Shown: positions 6,757 to 13,439 of the stretch, in pieces
Position numbering within the stretch: position 1 is the first letter of the stretch
Layout of the letters: every line of letters begins with the position of its first letter
NCBI GenBank assembly: GCA_024640745.1
Contig: JAHEEL010000021.1
Coordinates: forward strand, 1 to 17,464
Length of the DNA stretch: 17,464 nucleotides
Origin: Actinomycetes bacterium
GTDB taxonomy: Bacteria; Actinomycetota; Acidimicrobiia; Spongiisociales; UBA5794
Direction of reading: 5' to 3'
Made by a program: the position numbers and the translations under genes
The notes under the pieces: model-generated
Databases searched by the model: none
Told to the model about the DNA's origin: nothing
The model's input: the letters and a program-made list of their open reading frames with translations, nothing else

Positions 6757-8172
6757 CTACGGCCAGCTGTTCTCGATGGAGTTGAGCACGTCGTCGGTCG
6801 ACGTGCCGCGGGTCCAATCGATCATGCCGGTCCAGAACGTGCCCTGACCCACTGCCGGTGGCATGAGGTCAGAACCGTCGAACACGAAGCCGTTAGCGCC
6901 GAGAGCGGCAGCAACTGCTTCTGCCTGCAGCTTCACCGTGTCGGTGACGTAGCAGTCGTTCGGCGTGTTTGCATTCGCCGAGATGCGCTCGATGCCCGGG
7001 ACGCCGGCGCCCGAGGCCTGGATGCACTGCAAGTCGACACCCGCATACGCTTCGAGGGCAGCCTTCACCTCGGGACGGTTGTTGAAGACCATCGCGAGCT
7101 CTCCACCGCCCATCGCAGCAGCCGGGAGGCTGGTGTCGATGGCCGGGAAGTTGAAGAACGCCGCATCTTCACGGGGCAACGGCTCCGGGAAGAAGTTCGC
7201 AATGAACGATGCCTGACGGTGCAGCATGCAGCTGGGCGGATCATTGAACATCGGATCCGGAGCATCCCGGAAGTCGATCGCCGAAACGCCGGCGGCGCCA
7301 CCGAGGACGAACCCGTCGGCGAACATGATCTCAGCGAACTTGTCGAAGGCGGCCTTCACCGCGGGATCGTTGAACGGGATCTCGTGGTTCGACCACTGGT
7401 TGTAGACATCGGCACCGGCGGTGCGGACCATGATGTCCTCGATCCAGTCCGTGCCGGGCCAGCCGGTGGCCGCGTCACTGCCGAGACCAATACACCACGG
7501 CGTCGTGCCGTCGTCGACCATCTGCTGGGACAGTGCCACCATCTCGTCCCATGTCTCGGGAATGGTGTAGCCCGCGGCGTCGAAGACCGGCTTGTTGTAC
7601 CAAACGATGCTCTTGTAGTTCGCATTCGTCGGGATCGAGTAGTGCTTGCCGTCCGCGCACTTGCCGAGGTTCATGAAGTACGCACCGTGTGCCGCTTCGA
7701 GCGCAGCAATGTCGAAGCCCATGTCCTCGAGTGCGACGATCTCGCCTGCGTCGGCGAAGACGCAGATCGAACCGGGCTGCGGCGTGATCGCAATGTCCGG
7801 CGGGTTGCCGCCGTCGACGCGAATGCGCAGCTGCGCCTCGAAGTCGTCCGAGCCTTCATACGTGACCGTGCCGCCGGTCTCCTCGTTGTACACGTCGAAC
7901 GTCGCCTGGATCGAGGCGCCCTCGTCGCCGGTCGGCGCCGCAAACACCGAGACCTCCGTACCGCTGACGTCGACCATCTCGTCGCCGCCGCCGGCTGCGG
8001 CGGTCGTCGTCGTGGCGGTGTCATCGCCGCCGGCTGCGGCGGTCGTCGTCGTGGCGGTGTCGCCACCGCCCGCGTCCGCCGCCGTTGTTGTGGTGTCGTC
8101 GCTGTCACTGCTACAGGCCGCTACGACCAGTGCAAAGACAACGAGCAACATGAGCCAACTTGCTCTTCGCAT
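6757..8172 (-). CDS. aglE: ABC sugar importer solute-binding lipoprotein, AglE-like
   Basis: This is an extracellular solute-binding protein of family 1, 471 residues, that delivers a carbohydrate to the two downstream permeases. It has a lipoprotein signal peptide with lipobox VAAC and acylated Cys20. A Thr/Ala/Gly/Asp-rich spacer (about 21-66) contains a perfect 13-residue repeat. The two-lobed binding domain starts near VSGTEVSVFAAP. Features such as TWDEMVALSQQM, GWPGTDWIED and FWTGMIDWTRGT fit alpha-glucoside binding proteins. The ATG at 8172 has GGAGG 5 bases upstream. It is the first gene of the transporter, with a -10-like element and a palindrome upstream. It ends in a strong terminator. 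The exact ligand is not readable from sequence. Confidence 0.88.
   Translation of the reverse strand: MRRASWLMLLVVFALVVAACSSDSDDTTTTAADAGGGDTATTTTAAAGGDDTATTTTAAAGGGDEMVDVSGTEVSVFAAPTGDEGASIQATFDVYNEETGGTVTYEGSDDFEAQLRIRVDGGNPPDIAITPQPGSICVFADAGEIVALEDMGFDIAALEAAHGAYFMNLGKCADGKHYSIPTNANYKSIVWYNKPVFDAAGYTIPETWDEMVALSQQMVDDGTTPWCIGLGSDAATGWPGTDWIEDIMVRTAGADVYNQWSNHEIPFNDPAVKAAFDKFAEIMFADGFVLGGAAGVSAIDFRDAPDPMFNDPPSCMLHRQASFIANFFPEPLPREDAAFFNFPAIDTSLPAAAMGGGELAMVFNNRPEVKAALEAYAGVDLQCIQASGAGVPGIERISANANTPNDCYVTDTVKLQAEAVAAALGANGFVFDGSDLMPPAVGQGTFWTGMIDWTRGTSTDDVLNSIENSWP
7987..8061 (-). repeat. Perfect 36-base direct repeat (39-base period) in the lipoprotein spacer
   Basis: Bases 7987-8022 and 8026-8061 are identical, separated by three bases, giving a 39-base, 13-codon period. 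Each copy encodes DTATTTTAAAGG. The first spacer segment (residues 26-37, DTTTTAADAGGG) looks like a degraded third unit. The repeat stays in frame, so gain or loss of a unit only changes tether length. It is coding low complexity, not a CRISPR or mobile element. Confidence 0.9.
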
Positions 8173-8207
8173 TATCTCCTCCGAATTCGAAAGGGAACTC
8201 CCTCCGC

Positions 8208-8228
8208 GAACCAGAATGAACCTGGTTC
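8208..8228 (-). promoter_or_regulatory. Operator-like inverted repeat upstream of the sugar-binding protein gene
   Basis: GAACCAG (8208-8214) and CTGGTTC (8222-8228) form a perfect 7-base inverted repeat with a 7-base spacer. CGCGA (8205-8209) and TCGCG (8231-8235) lie at its outer ends. It is just downstream of a TAGGAT -10 element (8236-8241), so it would cover the transcription start, a typical repressor position. No regulator gene is in the window. It could also act as an RNA hairpin in the leader. Confidence 0.5.
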
Positions 8229-8235
8229 TCTCGCG

Positions 8236-8241
8236 ATCCTA
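8236..8241 (-). promoter_or_regulatory. Candidate -10 element (TAGGAT) for the sugar importer operon
   Basis: TAGGAT on the minus strand is a good -10 match. It would place transcription start near 8229, inside the inverted repeat, with a leader of about 57 bases to the ATG at 8172. No convincing -35 is seen 16-18 bases upstream, as expected if an activator or a non-standard sigma region contributes. Confidence 0.4.
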
Positions 8242-8341
8242 ACTCGTCTCGCTTGCTGCGGGAAAATCACTCAGCGGATTCCAGCCATAATTTCCCATCC
8301 ACGAGTGAGGGGGATTCGGCACCGTGTCCGGGGCATGTCCT

Positions 8342-8370
8342 CGTCTCGGTAGCACTTCGTGCGAGAGACG
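8342..8370 (-). terminator. Imperfect hairpin after hppA, possible weak terminator
   Basis: CGTCTC (8342-8347) pairs with GAGACG (8365-8370). Inside it GCAC (8352-8355) pairs with GTGC (8359-8362) around a three-base loop, with an internal mismatch region. It starts 8 bases after the hppA stop codon. No T-run follows on the minus strand, so termination, if any, may need Rho. It may simply protect the mRNA end. Confidence 0.35.
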
Positions 8371-8377
8371 CAACGTC

Positions 8378-10486
8378 CTAGAAGAGGCCGTAGCTCACGA
8401 AGGCGGAGGCGAAGATCAGCGAGACGATGGTCATGACCTTGATGACGATGTTCATCGACGGTCCCGAGGTGTCCTTGAACGGGTCGCCGATCGTGTCTCC
8501 GACCACGGCGGCCTTGTGGGCGTCCGAGCCCTTTCCGCCGAAGGCCCCCGCCTCGATGAACTTCTTCGCGTTGTCCCAGGCCCCACCGGCGTTCGCCATG
8601 TAGATGGCAAGGAGGAAACCAGACAGGAGAGCTCCTGCCAGCAGGCCGCCGAGCATCTCGAGACTGATGAACCCGACGATGAGCGGCAGCGCCACGGCGA
8701 GTGATCCCGGCAGGATCATCTCCCGCAACGACGCCCGCGTCGAGATGTCGACACACTTCTCATACTCCGGCTTCGCATCGGGGTCGCCTTCGCGCAGGCC
8801 CGGGATCTCACGGAACTGTCGGCGTACTTCTTCGATCATCTCGTTCGCCGCCCGGCCGACCGCCTGGATCGTCTGCGCCGCGAAGATGTACGGGAACATG
8901 CCGCCGATGAAGAGGCCGGCGATGACCCAGATACTGAGGATGTCGAGCGCCTCGATCGTGTCCTTGCCCGCGTCTGCGAGTTCAACGTTCACCGACTGGA
9001 TGAACGTGAAGAACAGGGCAAGCGCGGTGACGGCGGCCGAACCGATCGCGAAACCCTTCGCGATCGCGGCCGTCGTGTTGCCGAGCGCGTCGAGGGCGTC
9101 GGTGGTCTCACGAACCTCTGGCGGAAGATGCGCCATCTCGGCAATACCGCCGGCGTTGTCTGCAATCGGCCCGTAGGCATCGACCGAGACGGTGATGCCG
9201 AGCGTTGCGAGCACGCCGATCGCCGCGATCGCCACGCCGTAGATCCCGCCGCCGTCGACGGCCCAGTCACCGGCCCAGAACGCAGCTCCCATGCCGAGCG
9301 CCACCACGATCACGGAGTAGGCGGAGGACTTCATGCCCTCGGAGATCCCGGCCAGGACGACGGTGGCCGGACCGGTCTGCGCCTGCCGCGCGATCTCCTT
9401 GACCACTTTGTGCTCGTCGGAAGTGAACCACATAGAGATCCGTCCGATGATGATGCCCACCGCGAGTCCCACGAGCACCGCAAAGAAGAATCCCCAGAGG
9501 TTCTTCACTCCCTCGACACCGCTGAACATCAGCGGCGTCAGCGCACCAACGCCGACGACCGTGAGGCCGGCTGCGGCCCATGTCCCACGCTCGAGGGTTG
9601 CCGCGAGACTTGCCTTGCCGGGACGCACCAGGAACGAGCCGATGATCGAGGCGAGCATGCCGATGGCGGCGATCATGAGCGGGTAGAACACGGTCTGCAT
9701 GGTGAAGGCCTCGTCGGCCACACCGAACACGAGGACTGCAAAGGAGATTGGAGCGACGAGCGACCCGACATACGACTCGAAGAGGTCGGCGCCCATACCC
9801 GCGACATCGCCCACGTTGTCGCCGACGTTGTCGGCGATCGTCGCCGGGTTGCGCGGATCGTCCTCAGGAATCCCCGCCTCTACCTTGCCGACGAGGTCGG
9901 CGCCAACATCGGCCGCCTTCGTGTAGATGCCGCCGCCGACGCGAGAGAACAGGGCGATGGATGAGCCGCCCAGCGCGATTGCCGTAACGATCGCCACCCA
10001 ATCGTCGACTTCGAGAACCTCCTTGAAGAGCCACACGCCGATCGAGAAGCCGAGCAGTCCAAGCCCCGCAACCGTGAATCCCATGACGGCTCCACCCCGG
10101 AACGCAATCGGAAGCGCGACCTCGATCCCGCCGCGTCGTGCGCCCTCGGCGGTTCGGGCATTGGCCGCAGTGGCGATGCGCATCCCCACGAACCCGGCCG
10201 TCGCCGAGAGCAGTGCGCCGAAGACGTAGGCGATCGCACCCCAGGGGCGGCCCCACGGGAGGAAGATCAAAATGAGCACGGCAAGCAACGCAACGAAGAT
10301 TGCGATCGCTCGATACTCCCGCCGCAGGAACGCCATCGACCCCTTCCGGATGGCACCCATCAAGTCGACCATTACCTCACTGCCCGGATCGGCCGACGTC
10401 ACCTCGCGGGCGTAGAAGAACGCGAGAACGAGGGCGGCGACGCCCATAATTGCGGCGGCATAGAGCCACAGTTCCGGCTGACTCAC
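8378..10486 (-). CDS. hppA: Membrane-bound ion-pumping pyrophosphatase, K+-dependent type by motif
   Basis: This integral-membrane pyrophosphatase couples PPi hydrolysis to H+ or Na+ transport across the cytoplasmic membrane. It is 702 residues with about 16 hydrophobic helices, the normal length. The catalytic signatures are DVGADLVGKVEAGIPEDDP (193-211) with the DNVGDNVGD stretch after it, DAYGPIADNAGGIAEM (436-451), and a C-terminal GGKGSDAHKAAVVGDTIGDP motif. The GNTTAAIAKG segment has Ala at about residue 473, where K+-independent enzymes carry Lys, so K+ dependence is likely. Glu237 sits in LFESY, as in many Na+-pumping members. I prefer the GTG at 10486, which has GGGAGA upstream, over the TTG at 10507, which has none. 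It diverges from the LCP gene. Confidence 0.96.
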   Translation of the reverse strand: MSQPELWLYAAAIMGVAALVLAFFYAREVTSADPGSEVMVDLMGAIRKGSMAFLRREYRAIAIFVALLAVLILIFLPWGRPWGAIAYVFGALLSATAGFVGMRIATAANARTAEGARRGGIEVALPIAFRGGAVMGFTVAGLGLLGFSIGVWLFKEVLEVDDWVAIVTAIALGGSSIALFSRVGGGIYTKAADVGADLVGKVEAGIPEDDPRNPATIADNVGDNVGDVAGMGADLFESYVGSLVAPISFAVLVFGVADEAFTMQTVFYPLMIAAIGMLASIIGSFLVRPGKASLAATLERGTWAAAGLTVVGVGALTPLMFSGVEGVKNLWGFFFAVLVGLAVGIIIGRISMWFTSDEHKVVKEIARQAQTGPATVVLAGISEGMKSSAYSVIVVALGMGAAFWAGDWAVDGGGIYGVAIAAIGVLATLGITVSVDAYGPIADNAGGIAEMAHLPPEVRETTDALDALGNTTAAIAKGFAIGSAAVTALALFFTFIQSVNVELADAGKDTIEALDILSIWVIAGLFIGGMFPYIFAAQTIQAVGRAANEMIEEVRRQFREIPGLREGDPDAKPEYEKCVDISTRASLREMILPGSLAVALPLIVGFISLEMLGGLLAGALLSGFLLAIYMANAGGAWDNAKKFIEAGAFGGKGSDAHKAAVVGDTIGDPFKDTSGPSMNIVIKVMTIVSLIFASAFVSYGLF

Positions 10487-10521
10487 AGATTCTCCCAGGG
10501 TCGGCAATTGAGGATGGCTGG

Positions 10522-10527
10522 ATTATA
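10522..10527 (-). promoter_or_regulatory. Consensus -10 element (TATAAT) of hppA
   Basis: A perfect TATAAT on the minus strand lies 35 bases before the GTG at 10486. Transcription would start near 10515, giving a leader of about 28 bases that contains the GGGAGA ribosome-binding site (10491-10496). No clear TTGACA-like -35 is present at 16-18 bases. This promoter would leave the TTG at 10507 only a few bases from the 5' end, which also favours the GTG start. Confidence 0.6.
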
Positions 10528-10631
10528 GATTCGTGAGATCGAGCCCAGATCCCCGCCGGTCCCCTCTGCTGCCGAGTGGCCGGGAACGACGACGATGCAG
10601 CGAGGTCCACCGATCTATCTCCCGATCGGCG

Positions 10632-10637
10632 TACGAT
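10632..10637 (+). promoter_or_regulatory. Candidate -10 element (TACGAT) for leaderless LCP mRNA
   Basis: TACGAT ends 8 bases before the GTG at 10646, so transcription would start at or next to the start codon. No Shine-Dalgarno precedes that GTG, as expected for a leaderless transcript of the kind common in actinobacteria. The -35 region is not recognisable. Confidence 0.4.
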
Positions 10638-10645
10638 GCTCGGCC

Positions 10646-11884
10646 GTGCACCGTCGATTCTCGATTCTCGTCGCCGTCGCCGCATTATGCCTCCTGGCTG
10701 CCGCGTGCTCGGCGAGCGTCGCAGAGACCACCGCAGCGCCAACGACGATGAACACCGTCCCGGCCACTTCGTCGACGTCGACGAGCTCCACGACCACGAG
10801 CACCACAAAGCCGATCGCGACGGTTGCCGTCGAAGGAAGCCTTCCGGACGACCTCATGGTGGCGGTCGCCGACCTCCTGTCGTGGCAACGGGACGACCGT
10901 AACAAGGACCCGGACGTCCCTTCGGGATTGATCGACCATCTCCGCAAGCACCCGCTTGCGACCCCGGATCAGGTCGCCGCGACCGGCTCGGTTGCTGACG
11001 TTGCAGACGGCCGGGTCGGGGTGACCGTGCTCGACTCCGGCGACGTTCTGTTCGCTGCTGATGACGATGGCAATGGGTGGCGAGTCGTCGGTGCCCAACC
11101 AGTCGGTGAGCCGCCATGGCTCGGCGAAGAGCCGCGCATGGTCATGGTGATCGGTTCCGATGCACGGGTGGGCGGTGACCAGCAGACGCATCGCGCCGAT
11201 AGCATCCACCTACTCACAGCGAACCCGTCCGACGGCAGCGGAACGATCCTCGGTTTTCCTCGCGACAGCTGGGTGTCGACGGCCTACGGTTCGATGAAGT
11301 TCACGTCGCTCATGTCGGGCCGCGGTCCACAGGTCATGGTCGACCATGTCGTCGAAACGTGGAAGTTGCCCGTCGAGGGGTATGTCGTCACCGGCTTCGA
11401 GGGATTCGAAGACATGATGGGGCAAATCGGCTATCTCCCGATCGACCTTCCCCGAGCCATCCCCAACCAGGCCTGGTGGTCGGGATGGCCGGCAGGCGAA
11501 CAAACCCTATCGCCGCAACGCACGCTCGAATACTCCCGCACCCGCAAGGGGATTCCGGGCGGTGACCTGACCCGATCGGCGAACCAGGGCCTCGTCATGC
11601 TGGCCGTCCTGCAGTTGTTGCAGATGAACGACGTCCTCGACACGCCGGAGATCCTGCAGGTTCTCCTGGACCACACGTGGACGAGTCTGACGCCGACCGA
11701 CCTCATCCAGCTCGGCGCCGCGATCCACACGCTCGATCCCGCCGAGATCGCCAACGTGGTGGTTCCCGGGACACCCGGCTGGGCTGGACCGGCCTCGGTG
11801 GTGCGACTGAAGCCGGAAGCGGACGAGATGCTCGCCGATCTCGGTGACGACGGATTGCTGGAGGATCTGGAGGATTCGGAGTAG
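10646..11884 (+). CDS. LytR-CpsA-Psr (LCP) family protein with lipoprotein-type signal
   Basis: LCP enzymes transfer polyprenyl-linked glycopolymers onto peptidoglycan outside the membrane. This copy has 412 residues. A short signal peptide ends in LLAAAC (Cys21), followed by a Ser/Thr-rich spacer (about 25-58), a region of about 100 residues I do not recognise, and the LCP domain (about 164-328). Conserved LCP features are GSDAR (170-174), RADS (183-186), FPRDS (204-208), SRTRKG (297-302) and GGDLTRSANQG (305-315). The Asp and Arg residues that bind the pyrophosphate appear intact. The GTG at 10646 is chosen because the signal peptide begins there. The tail is acidic (LEDLEDSE). It is convergent with the Tad operon, with stop codons touching. 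Confidence 0.9.
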   Translation: MHRRFSILVAVAALCLLAAACSASVAETTAAPTTMNTVPATSSTSTSSTTTSTTKPIATVAVEGSLPDDLMVAVADLLSWQRDDRNKDPDVPSGLIDHLRKHPLATPDQVAATGSVADVADGRVGVTVLDSGDVLFAADDDGNGWRVVGAQPVGEPPWLGEEPRMVMVIGSDARVGGDQQTHRADSIHLLTANPSDGSGTILGFPRDSWVSTAYGSMKFTSLMSGRGPQVMVDHVVETWKLPVEGYVVTGFEGFEDMMGQIGYLPIDLPRAIPNQAWWSGWPAGEQTLSPQRTLEYSRTRKGIPGGDLTRSANQGLVMLAVLQLLQMNDVLDTPEILQVLLDHTWTSLTPTDLIQLGAAIHTLDPAEIANVVVPGTPGWAGPASVVRLKPEADEMLADLGDDGLLEDLEDSE

Positions 11885-12274
11885 CTACGGCTCGAGGAGG
11901 GCTCGCGGGTCGAACTCGGCGCGGCTCGCGGCCCGGGCGATGATCGAGCCAATGCCGAGGAGGGCAACGCGTTGCTCCACAACGACCTCGACGGTCCGCG
12001 GTCGCCAGTCGCGATCGATCGGGCACCGACACGAGACCAGCACCGATCCGTTGGCCGTTGCGAGGCGTCGTGCCTCGGCCGTTGGACTCCCGGCTGCACC
12101 GAAGGGTCGAAACGTGACCGGTGCCGCGGCCAGAGCTGCCGCGTCAGCAGCCGCCGCGGCCCGTAGCCTTCCCGCCAGCGCCAGACCGGCATCGGCAACG
12201 CCGATGGTCATCGCGAGCACGAGGCAGGCCACCGCAAGGAGCAGCAGCGTCGCAGACCCGCGCTCGCGCCTCAC
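11885..12274 (-). CDS. Rv3654c-like TadE-family pseudopilin-like protein
   Basis: The protein has 129 residues and a TadE/TadG-like N-terminus. After a charged start (VRRERGSA) comes one hydrophobic helix (about 8-35, LLLLAVACLVLAMTIGVADA), then an Ala-rich helix (RLRAAAAADAAALAAAP), then a small domain with CRC (about 81-83) that may be extracellular. It matches the short 'helicase/secretion neighbourhood TadE-like' proteins of actinobacteria, typified by Rv3654c, in length and gene position. Its role is unknown; it is presumably a minor pseudopilin. The GTG overlaps the stop of the TadE gene by 4 bases (GTGA, 12271-12274). It is the last gene of the operon. Its TAG directly abuts the TAG of the LCP gene on the other strand. 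Confidence 0.8.
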   Translation of the reverse strand: MRRERGSATLLLLAVACLVLAMTIGVADAGLALAGRLRAAAAADAAALAAAPVTFRPFGAAGSPTAEARRLATANGSVLVSCRCPIDRDWRPRTVEVVVEQRVALLGIGSIIARAASRAEFDPRALLEP

Positions 12275-12630
12275 CGTTCGACCCGCATCGCCGCCCGGGC
12301 GCTGATCTCGAGCGACACTCCGCCGAACAGCGGAGCGGCCACCCGGTAGGGCACCGAGACCCGTACTTCGGCCAGACGCCCGACCGCGTCGGGACGGCGC
12401 ACCGAAACGCGTGCCGCCGAGCCCTGGGCGCCCAGGGCACTCCGGGCAGCACGAACGGCGTCGGCCGGATCCGACGATGCAGCTGCCTGGCGCGCCCCTT
12501 CGCGCGCGGCGTTCACGACCTCGAGCTGTGTACGAGCAACCAGGGCGACCTCGACCATGCCGAGGACGAGGGCAAGCACCAGGGGCACGATGAGCGCGAA
12601 CTCGACGACGGCGCTCCCCCGCTGGCTCAC
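12271..12630 (-). CDS. TadE-like pseudopilin
   Basis: The protein has 119 residues. VSQRGSAVVEFALIVPLV shows the TadE pattern: a short basic leader, then Gly-Ser-Ala and a Glu within a hydrophobic helix. It continues with a helix containing REGARQAAAS, which is very typical of TadE. The C-terminal half is a small soluble domain on the outer face. TadE-like proteins are minor pseudopilins processed by the Tad prepilin peptidase. The GTG at 12630 overlaps the stop of the small pilin gene by 4 bases (12627-12630). In the mycobacterial locus this slot is Rv3655c. Confidence 0.85.
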   Translation of the reverse strand: MSQRGSAVVEFALIVPLVLALVLGMVEVALVARTQLEVVNAAREGARQAAASSDPADAVRAARSALGAQGSAARVSVRRPDAVGRLAEVRVSVPYRVAAPLFGGVSLEISARAAMRVER

Positions 12631-12812
12631 CCGATCCCTGCACCCTCGGCGACCGAGGTCACCTTCCGGATGACCGTGGAGAAGAACGCCGGGAGAAGAT
12701 CGCTGGTTGTCGCCCAAATGATCAAGGCAAGGGCGACGGCCGCGGCGGCGACGATGACCAGCGCGTACTCGGCGGTGGCCTGGCCGTTCTCGTCCAAGAG
12801 CGTGCGACGCAT
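12627..12812 (-). CDS. Small Flp-like pilin (DUF4244 type)
   Basis: This 61-residue protein has a basic and acidic leader (MRRTLLDENGQ), then ATAEYALVIVAAAAVALALI, the Flp pilin pattern. Cleavage after the Gly would leave a mature protein beginning near QATAEY, with Glu at the expected +5 position. A short tail follows (about residues 36-61). The size and motif match the DUF4244 proteins found in this slot (Rv3656c) in mycobacteria, so it is the likely major pilus subunit or a Flp-like substrate of the Tad machinery. The ATG has its own Shine-Dalgarno (AAAGGAAG). It is the only gene in the cluster separated from its upstream neighbour, by a 45-base gap with a hairpin, which may serve to raise its expression. 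Confidence 0.88.
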   Translation of the reverse strand: MRRTLLDENGQATAEYALVIVAAAAVALALIIWATTSDLLPAFFSTVIRKVTSVAEGAGIG

Positions 12813-12829
12813 AGTGCTTCCTTTCGTTT

Positions 12830-12842
12830 GCCGGCTTCCGGC
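12830..12842 (-). other. Small hairpin upstream of the pilin ribosome-binding site
   Basis: GCCGG (12830-12834) pairs with CCGGC (12838-12842) around a three-base loop in the 45-base gap between tadC and the pilin gene. On the minus strand it is followed by an A-rich stretch and the ribosome-binding site, not by T. It is therefore more likely an mRNA-stabilising or processing element than a terminator. Confidence 0.35.
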
Positions 12843-12857
12843 CGGGTCGGTGGGAAG

Positions 12858-13439
12858 TCAGAGACCGAGACGCTGGAGGCCTCCCAGGACGGCCGGACCG
12901 ACCGTCAGGATCAGGAAGCCGGGAAGAATGAGCAGCGCGAGCGGGAAGAGCAGCTTCACGGGAAGGCGCCGAGCAGCAGTCAGCTGTCTTGAACGCTCCT
13001 CATTGCGCAGCGTGCTCGCATAGCCGGAAACCGCTGGGAGGAGCGGAGCGCCGGTGGAAAGCGCTCGGCGAGCGACGACGAGCAGCCCGGGATCATCCTC
13101 CGGCCGGTCGGCGCTGCCACGATCGCGTCGCCCGGCCCGGCGCAGCCTCGCGGACTCCTCGCCCGGCACCGCGTCCGTCGCCGCCTCCACCGCTGCCGCG
13201 AACGTGAGACCGGACGTGAGTCCGAGCTCGGTGAGCTCGGCGAGCAGCGCCACGTCGTCATCGGCAGCGATCGGCCGGACGGCTCGCCGAACGATGACCA
13301 GGGCACCCAGGCCGAGAGCGCCGACCGCAGCAACAACCGGGGCGAGAATCGATGCGACCAGCACAATGGCGCCCAGAGCGGTCCGCAACATCCCTCGCCA
13401 CACGAGGAAGCAGAGGATGGTCGCCGGGAGCACGATCAT
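12858..13439 (-). CDS. tadC: TadC-like type II secretion F-domain membrane protein
   Basis: The protein has 193 residues. Hydrophobic helices lie near 5-22 and 22-50. A T2SSF-like cytoplasmic section follows (ELTELGLTSGLTFAAAVEAA, about 67-86, and ARRALSTGAPLLPAVSGYA). Two closing helices lie near 156-185 (LPVKLLFPLALLILPGFL). TadC pairs with TadB in the membrane as the platform that couples the TadA ATPase to pilus assembly. It is shorter than the 300-residue TadC of Gram-negative bacteria but normal for the actinobacterial Rv3657c type. The ATG overlaps the tadB stop by 4 bases (ATGA, 13436-13439). Confidence 0.83.
   Translation of the reverse strand: MIVLPATILCFLVWRGMLRTALGAIVLVASILAPVVAAVGALGLGALVIVRRAVRPIAADDDVALLAELTELGLTSGLTFAAAVEAATDAVPGEESARLRRAGRRDRGSADRPEDDPGLLVVARRALSTGAPLLPAVSGYASTLRNEERSRQLTAARRLPVKLLFPLALLILPGFLILTVGPAVLGGLQRLGL

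Noticed and set aside
7987..8061. Direct repeats considered as a CRISPR remnant
   Set aside because: There are only two copies with a three-base gap. They are in frame within a lipoprotein spacer, and no spacers or cas genes are present.
7219..8352. Plus-strand open frame of 377 codons
   Set aside because: It is antisense to the solute-binding lipoprotein, with biased composition and no motif.
9128..9964. Plus-strand open frame of 278 codons rich in His, Asp and Arg
   Set aside because: It is a mirror of hppA codons. His/Asp/Arg-rich translations are typical of the antisense of hydrophobic genes.
10487..10507. TTG at 10507 as the hppA start
   Set aside because: It lacks a Shine-Dalgarno and is almost at the 5' end predicted from TATAAT. 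The GTG at 10486 has GGGAGA at a usable distance.
11885..12643. N-terminal extension of the last Tad gene to 252 codons
   Set aside because: The extension overlaps the TadE gene in another frame and is Arg-rich. The GTG at 12274, overlapping the TadE stop, precedes the conserved hydrophobic helix.
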